42,302 bases of DNA from an uncultured Chlamydiae bacterium (GTDB lineage: Bacteria > Chlamydiota > Chlamydiia > Chlamydiales > SM23-39), in NCBI GenBank assembly GCA_937899275.1, contig CALBPE010000053.1:1-42302 (forward strand), written 5' to 3'. The position numbers were made by a program, and so were the translations under genes. Below the pieces are notes generated by a model that had not been told where the DNA came from, did not search any database, and saw nothing but the letters and a program-made list of their open reading frames with translations. Positions 1 through 8,726 of this stretch are shown here, piece by piece. Positions within the stretch are counted from its first letter, which is position 1, and every line of letters starts with the position of its first letter.

Positions 1-2280
1 ACTTTGGTGGTGGAAAATTCCATTATAGGCAAAAAATTATCCCATTCAGAAAACCTTCTTTTGCATGAGTTAAAAAAAGAACAAGAGCAAAAAAGGCGGC
101 AGCTACAATCTTTTTTACAAAAATCTGTTTTGGACAAACAAGCGGAGATGCAGGCGATTTTTTACGATCTTTCTACAATCGATTTTGCCAGCCGCAGCAA
201 CTTCTCAGAAGAAAATCTATGGGATTTTTCTGCAGGGATGTTAGCGAAGCATGCTTGGCTTGACTTTATACAGACGGGGACGAAAATGGGCAAAAAAAAG
301 GTCCACTTTACCCTCACACCATTTGCAGTAGAACCTAAAAAAACATCTGTTTATGAGATTGATGAAACGCTTTCTTGGGTGTATGTAAAAGATCGTCTTT
401 ACATCAGTATCTTGATTCCATCTAAGGTTTTGGAGAATTTGATGGGAGAAAACGCATCGGGGCTAGCAAAAGAAGATGTACATGTAGCCTATGATTGGAA
501 AACTCTTTTATATATATCGCCAAAAAACTGGTCTGATCAAGACAAAAAAACGCCTTTTGTAAAGCAGCTTCTTTACGCTAAAGAATACTTAAAAACGCAT
601 GAAAAAAAGCTACTACAAGGCGATTTTCGAGCGCTTTTAAAACAGTCGACTAGGAAAAAAAATGTGCGGCGCTATCACGACTCCTCTGGCTCTTCTTTAG
701 AAAAAGCTGGAGAAAAACGATTCCGCTACTTTGTCAAAAGAAATCAAATCCTTGCTATTGGACTTTTTGCAACCCATCTATCTTTTGAGGGTCTTGTGCA
801 AGAAGGGCCTTTATCTCCCTACGCTCCTGCAGGGGTGATTTTTACCCCTTTTCCTAGGGAAAAACCCGTCTTTTTTCCGTTTTCTGGTTTATTTCGGAAA
901 ACAGCTTTTCTTACCATCGGAGATGGCGCTGCTAAAAATAGCTCTTCTTTTCAGAAAAAAAATATTGAGCTTCTTTCTACAGGTTACGGCTCTGAGGCGT
1001 TTTTGGTATCTACACAAAGCATTTTATGGGAAGCCCATCGCAATAATACACTAGAACTAATGCTTGGTGCATCGGTCGATCCTATCATGCGTAAGGTAGC
1101 TATAGCTTCAGGTCAGATGGTCCTTTTAACAGAAGGTAAAAGAGTCCTTGCTCTTTACCGTCCTAACGGTGAAAAACTCGACCGCTCGCCTATTTTGCAG
1201 GCAAAAGTAGAACACTTCGATCAACCTATTGGACGCATCTCGATTGGCGGTATTTCGTATATTTATGCGCAGCTAAGCCCGTTTCACCATGCTGATATCA
1301 ATATATTTACTCTACAAGAAGAGAGCAAGGCCTACGCTTTAATCAATCATACAAATAGAGAGATCCATCGGATTGTATCGAGTATTTCTTCAAAAATCAT
1401 GGTTGCAGCGTTTTTCATGTTAGTCGTTGCTTTAATTCTTTTGGAAAATATCGCGAGAAAAATCACGAGACCTATTGCCCGCCTTGCTGCTGCTTCTACA
1501 AAAATCAAAGAGGGGCACATGCACGATGTACCTTTTCTAGATAGTGAAAAAGGCGCATCAAAAGAGGTGGTGTCCCTGGTGCATTCTTTTAATGCGATGG
1601 TAAAAGATCTTTCAGAAAAAGAAAAAGTCCGCAGTATTCTAAATAAAATGGTATCGAAAGAAGTAGCGGCAGAGCTGTTAAAAAAAGAGCTGCACCTAGG
1701 TGGTCAAATCGTAGATGCGGTCGTGTTATTTGCAGATATCCGCGGATTTACTAAACTGACAGAACACATGCAACCAGAACAGGTGATCGAAATGCTCAAC
1801 ACCTGCATGACAAAAATCACATCTATTGTAGAAAAAAAACGGGGTGTAATCGATAAATACGTAGGCGATCAGGCAATGGCTCTTTTTGGAGCGCCTTTTC
1901 CCATTGAAGATCCCTACCAAGCTGCTGTAGAAAGCGCTATTTCTATTCAGCAGGCATTTAGCCTATGGAATCAAGAGCGTCTAAGAAAAAAAGAGCCTCT
2001 CATTGAGTTGGGAATTGGGATCAATGGAGGGAAGGTGCTGGCGGGAAATATGGGCGCAGAAGATCGCCTCAACTATACTGTACTAGGCGCCGAAGTTAAT
2101 TTGGCAGCGCGCCTTTGTAAAGAAGCAAAAGGCGGAGAGATTTTACTTTCTTCAAAGATGTTAGAAAAAGGTAGATTATCTACCAGCATCGAAACAGAAA
2201 ATAGAGGTAGTAAATCGTTTAAAGGATTTTCTGATTCTTTTACCGTCCATGCAGTACAGGGTTTGCGTTCTAAATCTTAA
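1..2280 (+). CDS. Membrane-bound class III adenylate/guanylate cyclase with HAMP domain (5'-partial)
   Basis: Likely makes cAMP from ATP at the inner face of the membrane. The frame is open to the window edge, so the true start may lie upstream; a TTG at 4 is the first possible start and is used for numbering. Order: a charged N-terminal helix, a large sensor-like region (about 60-455), one membrane segment (about 464-482), a HAMP linker (about 483-540), and a class III catalytic domain (about 570-750). The catalytic set looks complete: metal-binding D578 (in FADIRGFT) and D622, adenine-contacting K618 and T692 (Thr in the YTVLG motif, as in class IIIb bacterial enzymes), and transition-state N699 and R703 (NLAAR). 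A first membrane helix is expected before the sensor region, which also suggests the 5' end is missing. A histidine kinase gene follows after 7 bases. The signal sensed cannot be told from the sequence; adenylate rather than guanylate specificity is inferred from K618/T692. Confidence 0.88.
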   Translation, partial: TLVVENSIIGKKLSHSENLLLHELKKEQEQKRRQLQSFLQKSVLDKQAEMQAIFYDLSTIDFASRSNFSEENLWDFSAGMLAKHAWLDFIQTGTKMGKKKVHFTLTPFAVEPKKTSVYEIDETLSWVYVKDRLYISILIPSKVLENLMGENASGLAKEDVHVAYDWKTLLYISPKNWSDQDKKTPFVKQLLYAKEYLKTHEKKLLQGDFRALLKQSTRKKNVRRYHDSSGSSLEKAGEKRFRYFVKRNQILAIGLFATHLSFEGLVQEGPLSPYAPAGVIFTPFPREKPVFFPFSGLFRKTAFLTIGDGAAKNSSSFQKKNIELLSTGYGSEAFLVSTQSILWEAHRNNTLELMLGASVDPIMRKVAIASGQMVLLTEGKRVLALYRPNGEKLDRSPILQAKVEHFDQPIGRISIGGISYIYAQLSPFHHADINIFTLQEESKAYALINHTNREIHRIVSSISSKIMVAAFFMLVVALILLENIARKITRPIARLAAASTKIKEGHMHDVPFLDSEKGASKEVVSLVHSFNAMVKDLSEKEKVRSILNKMVSKEVAAELLKKELHLGGQIVDAVVLFADIRGFTKLTEHMQPEQVIEMLNTCMTKITSIVEKKRGVIDKYVGDQAMALFGAPFPIEDPYQAAVESAISIQQAFSLWNQERLRKKEPLIELGIGINGGKVLAGNMGAEDRLNYTVLGAEVNLAARLCKEAKGGEILLSSKMLEKGRLSTSIETENRGSKSFKGFSDSFTVHAVQGLRSKS

Positions 2281-2287
2281 GGTATAG

Positions 2288-2989
2288 ATGGAACAACATA
2301 GAAAAGATTCTCTATTGGAAAATGAACTTTTTTCTCTCATTTCTCATGAGATCAAAACGCCCATCACCATTATACGCGGCTTTGCAGAGATTTTAGAGGG
2401 GTCTACAGTAGATCCGTCTATGCAAGAAAAAATAGCCAAAGCAATCCTTGGCGCCTGCGGGAAAATGGAGCGCCTCTTCTTCCATTTGGAAAAAATATTT
2501 TCTTATGGAAAAATCGAGGCGTCGTTTTCCTCTATTGCTGTGCAGCCTTTACTAGAAAAGATCTATCTGAAGGCAAAAAACAAGTACCCTTGCGCAGAAA
2601 TCACTTTGGTCAACCGAGTAAACAATCGTCTCCATACAATTTGGGCAGAGCCTTTTTTACTAGAAATTGCCATCATGAACCTCATCGATAATGCCATCCA
2701 TTTTAGCGATGAAAAAAAATGCGTTACGTTAGTGATGCGTGCATCTGCAAAGAGTTATATGCTATCGGTAGAAGATCGAGGTATCGGAATCTCTTCTTCT
2801 TTTCAGAACAAGGTGTTTCAGCCGTTTTTTTCTGCGCATCCCAAAAGGTCTAAAGAAAAAGGAGGCAGCGGGCTCGGGCTGTATCTCGTACAGCGTATTT
2901 TGCAGCAGCATCAAGCCTCTTTAGAGCTGGTTTCAAAGAAGGGAAAAGGCTCATGCTTTACTATAACGCTGCCTTTAGAAAAACAATAA
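2288..2989 (+). CDS. Soluble sensor histidine kinase (HisKA + HATPase)
   Basis: Two-component histidine kinase of 233 residues with no membrane segment and no separate sensor domain. The dimerisation/phosphoacceptor helix carries H20 in SHEIKTP. The ATP-binding domain has the N box (N131, N135 in NLIDNA), the G1 box DRGIGIS (163-169), an F box near 177-181 and the G2 box GGSGLGL (192-198), so all catalytic boxes are present. It starts 7 bases after the cyclase stop, so the two are probably co-transcribed and may work on the same signal. No response regulator gene is visible in the window, so the phosphotransfer partner is unknown. The kinase may respond to a partner protein, possibly the cyclase, through its short N-terminus; this is inference. 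Confidence 0.88.
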   Translation: MEQHRKDSLLENELFSLISHEIKTPITIIRGFAEILEGSTVDPSMQEKIAKAILGACGKMERLFFHLEKIFSYGKIEASFSSIAVQPLLEKIYLKAKNKYPCAEITLVNRVNNRLHTIWAEPFLLEIAIMNLIDNAIHFSDEKKCVTLVMRASAKSYMLSVEDRGIGISSSFQNKVFQPFFSAHPKRSKEKGGSGLGLYLVQRILQQHQASLELVSKKGKGSCFTITLPLEKQ

Positions 2990-2999
2990 CGGATCTACT

Positions 3000-3842
3000 T
3001 TAAGAAGAATATTTCGGCAGCTCTGTACGCAAGGATTTTCCTCCTTCTTCTACCGCAATTTGTAAAGAGCTGCTTTTTGTTTGTTTATGACGAAAAGAAA
3101 GACGAGAGAGCACTTCCTCATCTACTTTCTCTCCATGTTGATGTAAAAGGGTAATGAGGTCTTCTTTACTGATCTGCAAACGCTCTTCAGGAAAGTTTTT
3201 TCTACGCATTAATGCTTTAGCTACATTTTTCCCGAATAAAGCAGATAGCAGCGTTTCATCTGCACAAGGAAGGCAGATATACGGCATATGAGCTGAAGTA
3301 TGCCAGTAGCGTAAAAGAGAGGATCCTTCATCACCTTTAAGAGCGAGGTAGTAGATGCGCCTTAATATCGGGTCTTTAAAGTAGATTTTTTCTAGATGAA
3401 GAGGATGTTTCACTGAGCTTTTTTCCAATTCTTCCAGCACTTTTTGAAAGATCTCTTCTGTAAGTCTATTGATAGTAGAGGTATCTTCAATAAAAGAAAG
3501 GGTCTTTATTTGCATCCTCAAAAGCTTTTTGGCAACTTTTTTGAAAGGGCTATCTACCTGTTTTTTTATCAGGTGTAAATTGCATTTAGAGCAGCTTTTA
3601 CAGCGGGCGATTTTGGCTGTAGAAAAAGGGTCTTTTTTTTGCTTCGAAGATTTTACAGGGTCTTTTTTCACCAGTTTCTCAAAGGTGGTATGCTGGATTT
3701 TCCGGTGGGTTTTTTTGACTAAACGGAGCTCTCTTTGCTCAAATGAACAGATCCGCTGAAAGGCGTAAGAATCTTCTGAAATGCTTGCGGTGAGAAACGC
3801 AAAAAGGAGTAAGAAAATGCTTACAAGGCTAAGTATATTCAT
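3000..3842 (-). CDS. Unknown exported protein at the end of a pseudopilin cluster
   Basis: 280 residues. The N-terminus (about 4-21) is hydrophobic, looking like a signal peptide or anchor. A basic Lys-rich stretch follows, then a C-x2-C-x2-C group (C81, C84, C87), then a mostly helical C-terminal half. The start codon overlaps the stop of the upstream pseudopilin-like gene by 4 bases (ATGA), so the two are translationally coupled. By position, as the last gene after pseudopilin-like genes, it could play a GspK-like role, but I see no GspK sequence signature, so this is only a contextual guess. I do not recognise the family. It ends 10 bases from the convergent histidine kinase gene. Confidence 0.7.
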   Translation of the reverse strand: MNILSLVSIFLLLFAFLTASISEDSYAFQRICSFEQRELRLVKKTHRKIQHTTFEKLVKKDPVKSSKQKKDPFSTAKIARCKSCSKCNLHLIKKQVDSPFKKVAKKLLRMQIKTLSFIEDTSTINRLTEEIFQKVLEELEKSSVKHPLHLEKIYFKDPILRRIYYLALKGDEGSSLLRYWHTSAHMPYICLPCADETLLSALFGKNVAKALMRRKNFPEERLQISKEDLITLLHQHGEKVDEEVLSRLSFRHKQTKSSSLQIAVEEGGKSLRTELPKYSS

Positions 3843-4447
3843 GAGAAATAAGCTAGATGTGGTTTGGGAAAAAAGCAGACAAAAGCATGGACTACCCCCT
3901 TTTTTTTATACGAGATCCGCATCATAACAGGTAACTTTTGCTCTACTGTTTGCGCGTCCATTCGATGTGTCCAATAGCCACTTTTACCCTCTTGGATGAA
4001 GTAGGCAATCGATAGATCAGAGGCGCCCTTAAGTAAAATTTCTTTGCGCATTTTTTTAGAGTTTTTTTCTATAGGCCAAGAGTAAAGTACAATTTGTTTT
4101 TCTTTATCGAGCTGCAGACTTGCCCAAACAGCTCCGCTAAATGCAGGAGTAGGAGATATACCTGCATCAAATAAAAAATACAGGGTTTCTTGTCCTACAG
4201 GTCCTTGGGTGTACATTCCAGGATAGATGGAGGCGTGATCGATTGCTTTTGGGATGGATAAGACAATTTTCTGCATACGGGAGAAAAAAATAGATTTTTC
4301 TATCGCCTCTTTTTTCTGCCGATACAACACGTTTTCTACCTTGGATAAAGAGATATAAGAAGAAAGTAAGATACTTAAAAGAGCGCCTGTTAAGCTAAGA
4401 GCAATCAAAAGCTCCAGTAAAATCACAGGAGATTTTTTTACGCGCAT
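3839..4447 (-). CDS. Pseudopilin-like protein, possibly GspJ-type minor pseudopilin
   Basis: 202 residues. The N-terminus is that of a type IV pilin/pseudopilin: a few basic residues (RVKK), then VILLELLIALSLTGALLS, with Glu12 at the +5 position of the mature protein. Such proteins are cut by prepilin peptidase and assemble into a type II secretion pseudopilus in the inner membrane. Unusually, the residue before the expected cut is Pro7 rather than Gly. The rest looks like a globular periplasmic domain. Length and position are compatible with a GspJ-like minor pseudopilin, but I cannot assign the letter with certainty. It starts 9 bases after the OPT transporter stop and overlaps the following gene by 4 bases, so it sits inside one minus-strand operon. 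Confidence 0.7.
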   Translation of the reverse strand: MRVKKSPVILLELLIALSLTGALLSILLSSYISLSKVENVLYRQKKEAIEKSIFFSRMQKIVLSIPKAIDHASIYPGMYTQGPVGQETLYFLFDAGISPTPAFSGAVWASLQLDKEKQIVLYSWPIEKNSKKMRKEILLKGASDLSIAYFIQEGKSGYWTHRMDAQTVEQKLPVMMRISYKKKGVVHAFVCFFPKPHLAYFS

Positions 4448-4456
4448 AGAATGAAG

Positions 4457-6301
4457 TTATGCTTTTTTGCTTTTATGATACGTGTATATTCCAATAAAAG
4501 CAGCAAGAAAAACGTAGGCAATAACCGAGAATACGTTCGGTAAAATGCCCTCATCTTCTGGGCTGATGATGCCGAATACTGCCAGCGCTGCCAGCAGAAT
4601 GCCCATGCAAGCATCACCTCCGATGATGCCAGAAGAAAGAAGTAAACCCGCCTCAGCACCTTCTTCTTTTGTTTCGACAATTTTTTTAACAATGCCTCCA
4701 ACCATTGTAGCGCTTGTCAAAGAAAGAGGTAGATAGACGCCTAGCGCAAAAGGTAGAATCGGAATACGCAAAAACTCCAATAAAATCCCAATCACTATAC
4801 CTATAGCAAACAAAGTATAGGGAAGCTTTTGGTTGATGACGCCGTTTGCGATCATTGCTATCATGCTCGCTTGTGGCGCCGGCATATTAGTTGAGCCGAT
4901 CGTATAGGCGCCATTGAGAATATAGATGACAAAACCGAGTGCAAGCGCAGGTATAATCGTTGCAATGATTTCTACTAGCTGCTGTTTTAATGGGGTTGCT
5001 CCCAGTAAAAAACCTGTTTTTAGGTCCTGTGAAGTGGTAGAGGCCATACAAATCGTAATGTTCGCAACAGAGCTCATCGTAATAGCAGAAAGAAGGTACA
5101 TTCTTTCTGTCCATCCGAGAAAAACAAAGAGAAGGCTGGTGATTAAAAGAGTGGTAATAACCATACCCGATACCGGGTTCGAGGTGCTTCCTACAATGCC
5201 TACTGTGATCGAGGTAACTGCAGAAAAGAAAAATCCGAGTAGAGAAAGAAGAATAATTGTGAATGCATTCATAGGGAAAATCGGAATCATCCATAGCGCA
5301 AGCATGATGCCAAGGCTGCCGAAAAGTAATATGGGCAAGGGGATATCTAGATCGGTCCGTTTTTTTTCTCTATGGAGAGCCCACCCTTGGGTCATTTCCC
5401 GAAAACCTTCTTTCAGGGTTTTTCCAAGTACCGGCAGAATATGGATCAAGCTCATGATCCCGCCAAAAGCGATTGTTCCCGCTCCAATATAACGGACGTA
5501 AGAGCTCCAAATATCTTGCGCGCTCATCGCTGCAATCAGAGTTTCTGATGGGAAGATGGGCTCTTGACCTCCACCAAAAAAACGGATGAGAGGAATGATC
5601 ACAAACCACGCAAGAATACTACCAGAAAAGATTAAGGAAGAGACCCGAAAGCCGATGATGTAGCCAATGGCTAAAAGAGCAGGACTTGTATCCAGCGATA
5701 TACGGGTGTTTTCATAAAAACGAAGGGTCCAAGAAGGCGTTTCTTTCCAAAGGCGCAGTATACCTGATAGAACTTTGTAAAAAATACCTGCGATAAAACC
5801 CCAGCCAGCTGACATGGCAGATGAGCTATTATCTTCCCCTGCTTTTAAGATTTCTGCGCAGGCGGTGCCTTCGGGAAAAGGCAGTTTTTTATCTTCTTCT
5901 ACAATGATGAACCTTCGAAGAGGGATCATACAAAGCACCCCTAACACTCCTCCGAGTAAAGAAAGAAGAAAAATTGCTCCAATACTTGGAGGCGCGCCTA
6001 GTAAAAATAATGCGGGAATAGTAAAAGCAACGCCTGCTGCAATACCTTCACCTACAGTTGCTGTGGTTTGCACAATATTATTTTCTAATAGACTCGCCTT
6101 TCTCCTCGATAATCGAAAAATCGCCATCGATAAAATCGCTGCAGGAATCGATGCAGAAATCGTCGTTCCGATTTTTAGAGCAAGATACGCATTCGATACG
6201 GCAAAAAGAAGACTGAGAATCATTCCGAGAAAAACCGCTTGAAACGACGCTTCTTTTGGCATAGATGTTTTGCAGGAGGGAAAAAACGAGAACAAGGGCA
6301 T
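4457..6301 (-). CDS. OPT family oligopeptide transporter
   Basis: 614-residue polytopic membrane protein, with hydrophobic segments throughout. It belongs to the bacterial OPT (oligopeptide transporter) family: an N-terminal VSNAYLALKIGTTISASIPA stretch, a QTTATVGEGIAAGVAF segment, and a central TSNPVSGM motif typical of OPT proteins. The family imports small peptides or metal-chelate compounds with protons; the substrate here is unknown, though peptide uptake from the host cell would fit an intracellular bacterium. The ATG at 6301 has GAGGG about 15 bases upstream; a second Met at residue 14 (6262) lacks a Shine-Dalgarno sequence. The gene lies between two pseudopilin-like genes, in the same direction and tightly spaced, which is an odd placement for a transporter. 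Confidence 0.9.
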   Translation of the reverse strand: MPLFSFFPSCKTSMPKEASFQAVFLGMILSLLFAVSNAYLALKIGTTISASIPAAILSMAIFRLSRRKASLLENNIVQTTATVGEGIAAGVAFTIPALFLLGAPPSIGAIFLLSLLGGVLGVLCMIPLRRFIIVEEDKKLPFPEGTACAEILKAGEDNSSSAMSAGWGFIAGIFYKVLSGILRLWKETPSWTLRFYENTRISLDTSPALLAIGYIIGFRVSSLIFSGSILAWFVIIPLIRFFGGGQEPIFPSETLIAAMSAQDIWSSYVRYIGAGTIAFGGIMSLIHILPVLGKTLKEGFREMTQGWALHREKKRTDLDIPLPILLFGSLGIMLALWMIPIFPMNAFTIILLSLLGFFFSAVTSITVGIVGSTSNPVSGMVITTLLITSLLFVFLGWTERMYLLSAITMSSVANITICMASTTSQDLKTGFLLGATPLKQQLVEIIATIIPALALGFVIYILNGAYTIGSTNMPAPQASMIAMIANGVINQKLPYTLFAIGIVIGILLEFLRIPILPFALGVYLPLSLTSATMVGGIVKKIVETKEEGAEAGLLLSSGIIGGDACMGILLAALAVFGIISPEDEGILPNVFSVIAYVFLAAFIGIYTYHKSKKA

Positions 6302-6372
6302 ACTTTATTTGTATAGGCCCTCTTGCTATTTTTATGAAATAACTTTTCTCTACCCTTTCAGCAAGAACTTTG

Positions 6373-6807
6373 CTACACCTCTTTTTTTCTAAGAAAGATA
6401 AAAGAGGAGCGGTGCGAGCCGCTGGCGTCTTTTAACTGCATTTGGATCGACAATTTTTGATAGATGCCTCCTTTTTTACCCGGTTTTTCTACCGATTTGG
6501 TCACCGAAAAAGAGCATGTGGCAAGCGATTTTTCTCCCGACGGCGATACGGTCCAACGCTTTTTTAACTTATAGGGAGAAGGCTTCATAGTCCAAGGGTA
6601 TCGGTTTAGGTAGAAGTTTTCGGAGATCTCTGCTTGCATCAGGGAAAATATCTGTTCTTGTGCAAATGTCTGGATCATTGCAGCGTCTTTTTGACACATT
6701 TTAATGGGAATACGCAGAAGGTAGCCGCTAAATGCGGTCAATAGCAAAATACCTAAAAGAACTTCTAACAGGATGAAAGGTTGTTTTCTTCGGTGCATCT
6801 TATGCAT
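6373..6807 (-). CDS. Pseudopilin-like protein
   Basis: 144 residues from the ATG at 6807. The same frame is open further upstream to 6999, but starting at 6807 puts a short basic leader (HKMHRRK) directly before the hydrophobic helix FILLEVLLGILLLTAF, the arrangement of a prepilin signal, and AAGGAGAT lies upstream (about 15 bases away, rather far). Glu15 is the +5 Glu. As in the other pseudopilin-like gene of this cluster, the residue before the predicted cleavage point is Pro (P10), not Gly. Likely a minor pseudopilin of a type II-like secretion system. The OPT transporter gene follows after 71 bases. Confidence 0.65.
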   Translation of the reverse strand: MHKMHRRKQPFILLEVLLGILLLTAFSGYLLRIPIKMCQKDAAMIQTFAQEQIFSLMQAEISENFYLNRYPWTMKPSPYKLKKRWTVSPSGEKSLATCSFSVTKSVEKPGKKGGIYQKLSIQMQLKDASGSHRSSFIFLRKKEV

Positions 6808-6983
6808 AGGCGCGGGTAGTTTATCTCCTTTAGAAAAACTCGATCTAGTATAGCAAAACTCGGTTTTTCTATTCTGGAGATATCCTGATCCATAGGCAAG
6901 CTGCAAACATTGGTAAAGTAATTTTTGACGAGATATCTTGCGCTCGATATAGTTTGAGAAAAGTGGGCTAAACGTAATTAAAG

Positions 6984-7991
6984 ATGCAATTAAAGACAAA
7001 AGCGGTAAATAACCTTTTTTTATTTAACGTATACCATCCCGATGATGCAAGCGCTGAGGCCTATGCCAATGCTCTTTTGCCTAAACCAACTGTTGAAGAC
7101 CTACGAAGGTTAGAAGAAAAGGAGTTATTTTCCCGGCTGAAAGCGTTAGATATGCCTCTTGAAAAAGAAGAATTTTTCCAGCTTACGCATATGGTAGATA
7201 CACCAGAAGAAGCAGCTACTCTTCTCATCGATACGGCGAAAATTCCCCCTCTTTATGAAACGCTATACCTACTCGTTTTTGAACTATGGCGTAGGCTCGT
7301 TCCCGAAAGAAAAACCCTATCGATTTTTTGCGATGAGCTTGATCGTCAAATTTTTTTCTACAATCAAGGAAGCTTGAAAAGTGATGAATCCCTACAAAAA
7401 GCTCTTTCTACTTTAGAACAAATCCTACAAGAAAGCGCCGATCGCGGTAAGGGAAAAGAGGAAATTCGTAGTTATTTTGATGCGTATCTTGCCCACGATA
7501 TCGAACATTTTTTGTATGAGTACATTACAGATCATATTGGGTCTGATGCGCATTTGTATGCAGAAGAGCTGCTCGATAGCTTTTATTTTTATATGAGGGA
7601 TTTCCGTTGGTTTGATTTTTTGTATAGCAAACTGATCTATCCAGAAAATCCTTCTGCTGCTAATGAAGCTCTTCGTATGCTTATGCAAGAGCTTGTAGAG
7701 CATCCCGATTTAGATTTACAACTGGAAATACTACATTTTATGATCGAGTCTTGCGATCGAAAATCGTTCATCTATCTTGTAGAAAAAACCGTACGGTTGA
7801 TCCAGCTAGAAGAAGACTTTCTAGAACTTTTAGATCTAGCCTCTGAATACTACCTAAGATTAGATGAGGAAGAAGTGCAAGAACAAATTGATGAGATATT
7901 GGTTGCAAGAGAAAAAAGATCGCCCCAAAGATTTTCTAAGGATGATCCTGATGTACAAGAATTTCTACGGATCATCCAGCTAGATAGATAA
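6984..7991 (+). CDS. Conserved-looking acidic protein of unknown function
   Basis: 335 residues, without signal peptide or membrane segment; acidic and predicted to be largely helical, with many Leu/Glu-rich amphipathic stretches (for example near 195-215 and 280-310). I do not recognise the family and see no catalytic motif. It is transcribed away from the pseudopilin/OPT operon, with a 176-base shared upstream region, and converges on the metallophosphoesterase gene, overlapping its 3' end by 12 bases. Long, clean coding sequence and good codon structure support a real gene. Cytoplasmic location is inferred from the lack of export signals. Confidence 0.75.
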   Translation: MQLKTKAVNNLFLFNVYHPDDASAEAYANALLPKPTVEDLRRLEEKELFSRLKALDMPLEKEEFFQLTHMVDTPEEAATLLIDTAKIPPLYETLYLLVFELWRRLVPERKTLSIFCDELDRQIFFYNQGSLKSDESLQKALSTLEQILQESADRGKGKEEIRSYFDAYLAHDIEHFLYEYITDHIGSDAHLYAEELLDSFYFYMRDFRWFDFLYSKLIYPENPSAANEALRMLMQELVEHPDLDLQLEILHFMIESCDRKSFIYLVEKTVRLIQLEEDFLELLDLASEYYLRLDEEEVQEQIDEILVAREKRSPQRFSKDDPDVQEFLRIIQLDR

Positions 7992-8726
7992 AAGAAGTAC
8001 AGGCGAAAAATCTCTATAATCTGCAGCAGCAAATACGTAGCGGACGCCATTTTTCTCTCCAAAAGGTAGAGCAGCTTTGTGCACATTATGCAGATGACCA
8101 AAAACGCAGATCGAAACGCCATATTGTTCTAGTAATTTAGATGCTCTTGACGAGGCTAAATCTGCTCCAATAGGAGGGTAGTGGGTCATCGCAATTCTTG
8201 TTTTTATATGGTCAGGTACGCTTTGTAGACTTAATTCTAATCGGTTGAGCTCTTTAACAAAAATTTCCTCATCATGCGCTTCATCTACAACTTTTTCTTT
8301 GACGCAAGCAGCTTTTCTAAAGGTAATGTAGTTTGTAAAATGGTACTCTTTTGTATCCCAAAGCCGTGATCCGCAAATTGCTATATCATCTACTACAACC
8401 GAGCTATTTTGGATGATTGCACAAGATGGTGGCAGTATGTTTTCCACTTTTGCTTTTGAGGTCCACCAGTGGTCGTGATTGCCTTTAAGCAAGATTTTTT
8501 TTCCGGGAAGATGATCGATCCAAAGAAGGTCTTTTTCTGCATCTTGCGTTTTAAGAGCCCAAGAAATATCTCCTGGTACAAGAACAATATCTTCTTGCTC
8601 TACAAGGGAAAGCCAGTGGCTTTGGAGCCTTTCTGTATAATTTTCCCAATTTGGACCGAATACCTCCATGTTTTTTTCTGGAGCGCCAAAAGGAAGATGT
8701 AAGTCGGCAAGAGCCCAAATTTTCAT
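7980..8726 (-). CDS. Calcineurin-like metallophosphoesterase
   Basis: 248 residues with the full metallophosphatase metal-binding set: D8-x-H10 (ADLHLP), G52-D53, G-N83-H84-D85, H182 (MTHYPP) and G210-H211-L212-H213. Enzymes of this fold use two metal ions to hydrolyse phosphomono- or diesters. The substrate of this subgroup is not evident from the sequence. No signal peptide, so probably cytoplasmic. The ATG overlaps the glgC stop as ATGA, so it is probably translated together with glgC. Its 3' end overlaps the convergent unknown gene by 12 bases. The pairing of a metallophosphoesterase with glgC also occurs, as far as I remember, in other Chlamydiota. Confidence 0.88.
   Translation of the reverse strand: MKIWALADLHLPFGAPEKNMEVFGPNWENYTERLQSHWLSLVEQEDIVLVPGDISWALKTQDAEKDLLWIDHLPGKKILLKGNHDHWWTSKAKVENILPPSCAIIQNSSVVVDDIAICGSRLWDTKEYHFTNYITFRKAACVKEKVVDEAHDEEIFVKELNRLELSLQSVPDHIKTRIAMTHYPPIGADLASSRASKLLEQYGVSICVFGHLHNVHKAALPFGEKNGVRYVFAAADYRDFSPVLLLSI

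Noticed and set aside
5161-5200. GGTTCGAG-like sequence resembling a tRNA T-loop
   Set aside because: It lies in the OPT coding region and no cloverleaf can be drawn around it; no tRNA was found in any intergenic region.
4926-5492. Long open frame (188 codons) antisense to the OPT transporter
   Set aside because: Lies wholly inside the transporter gene on the other strand; it has no family features and its composition is explained by the mirrored hydrophobic codons.
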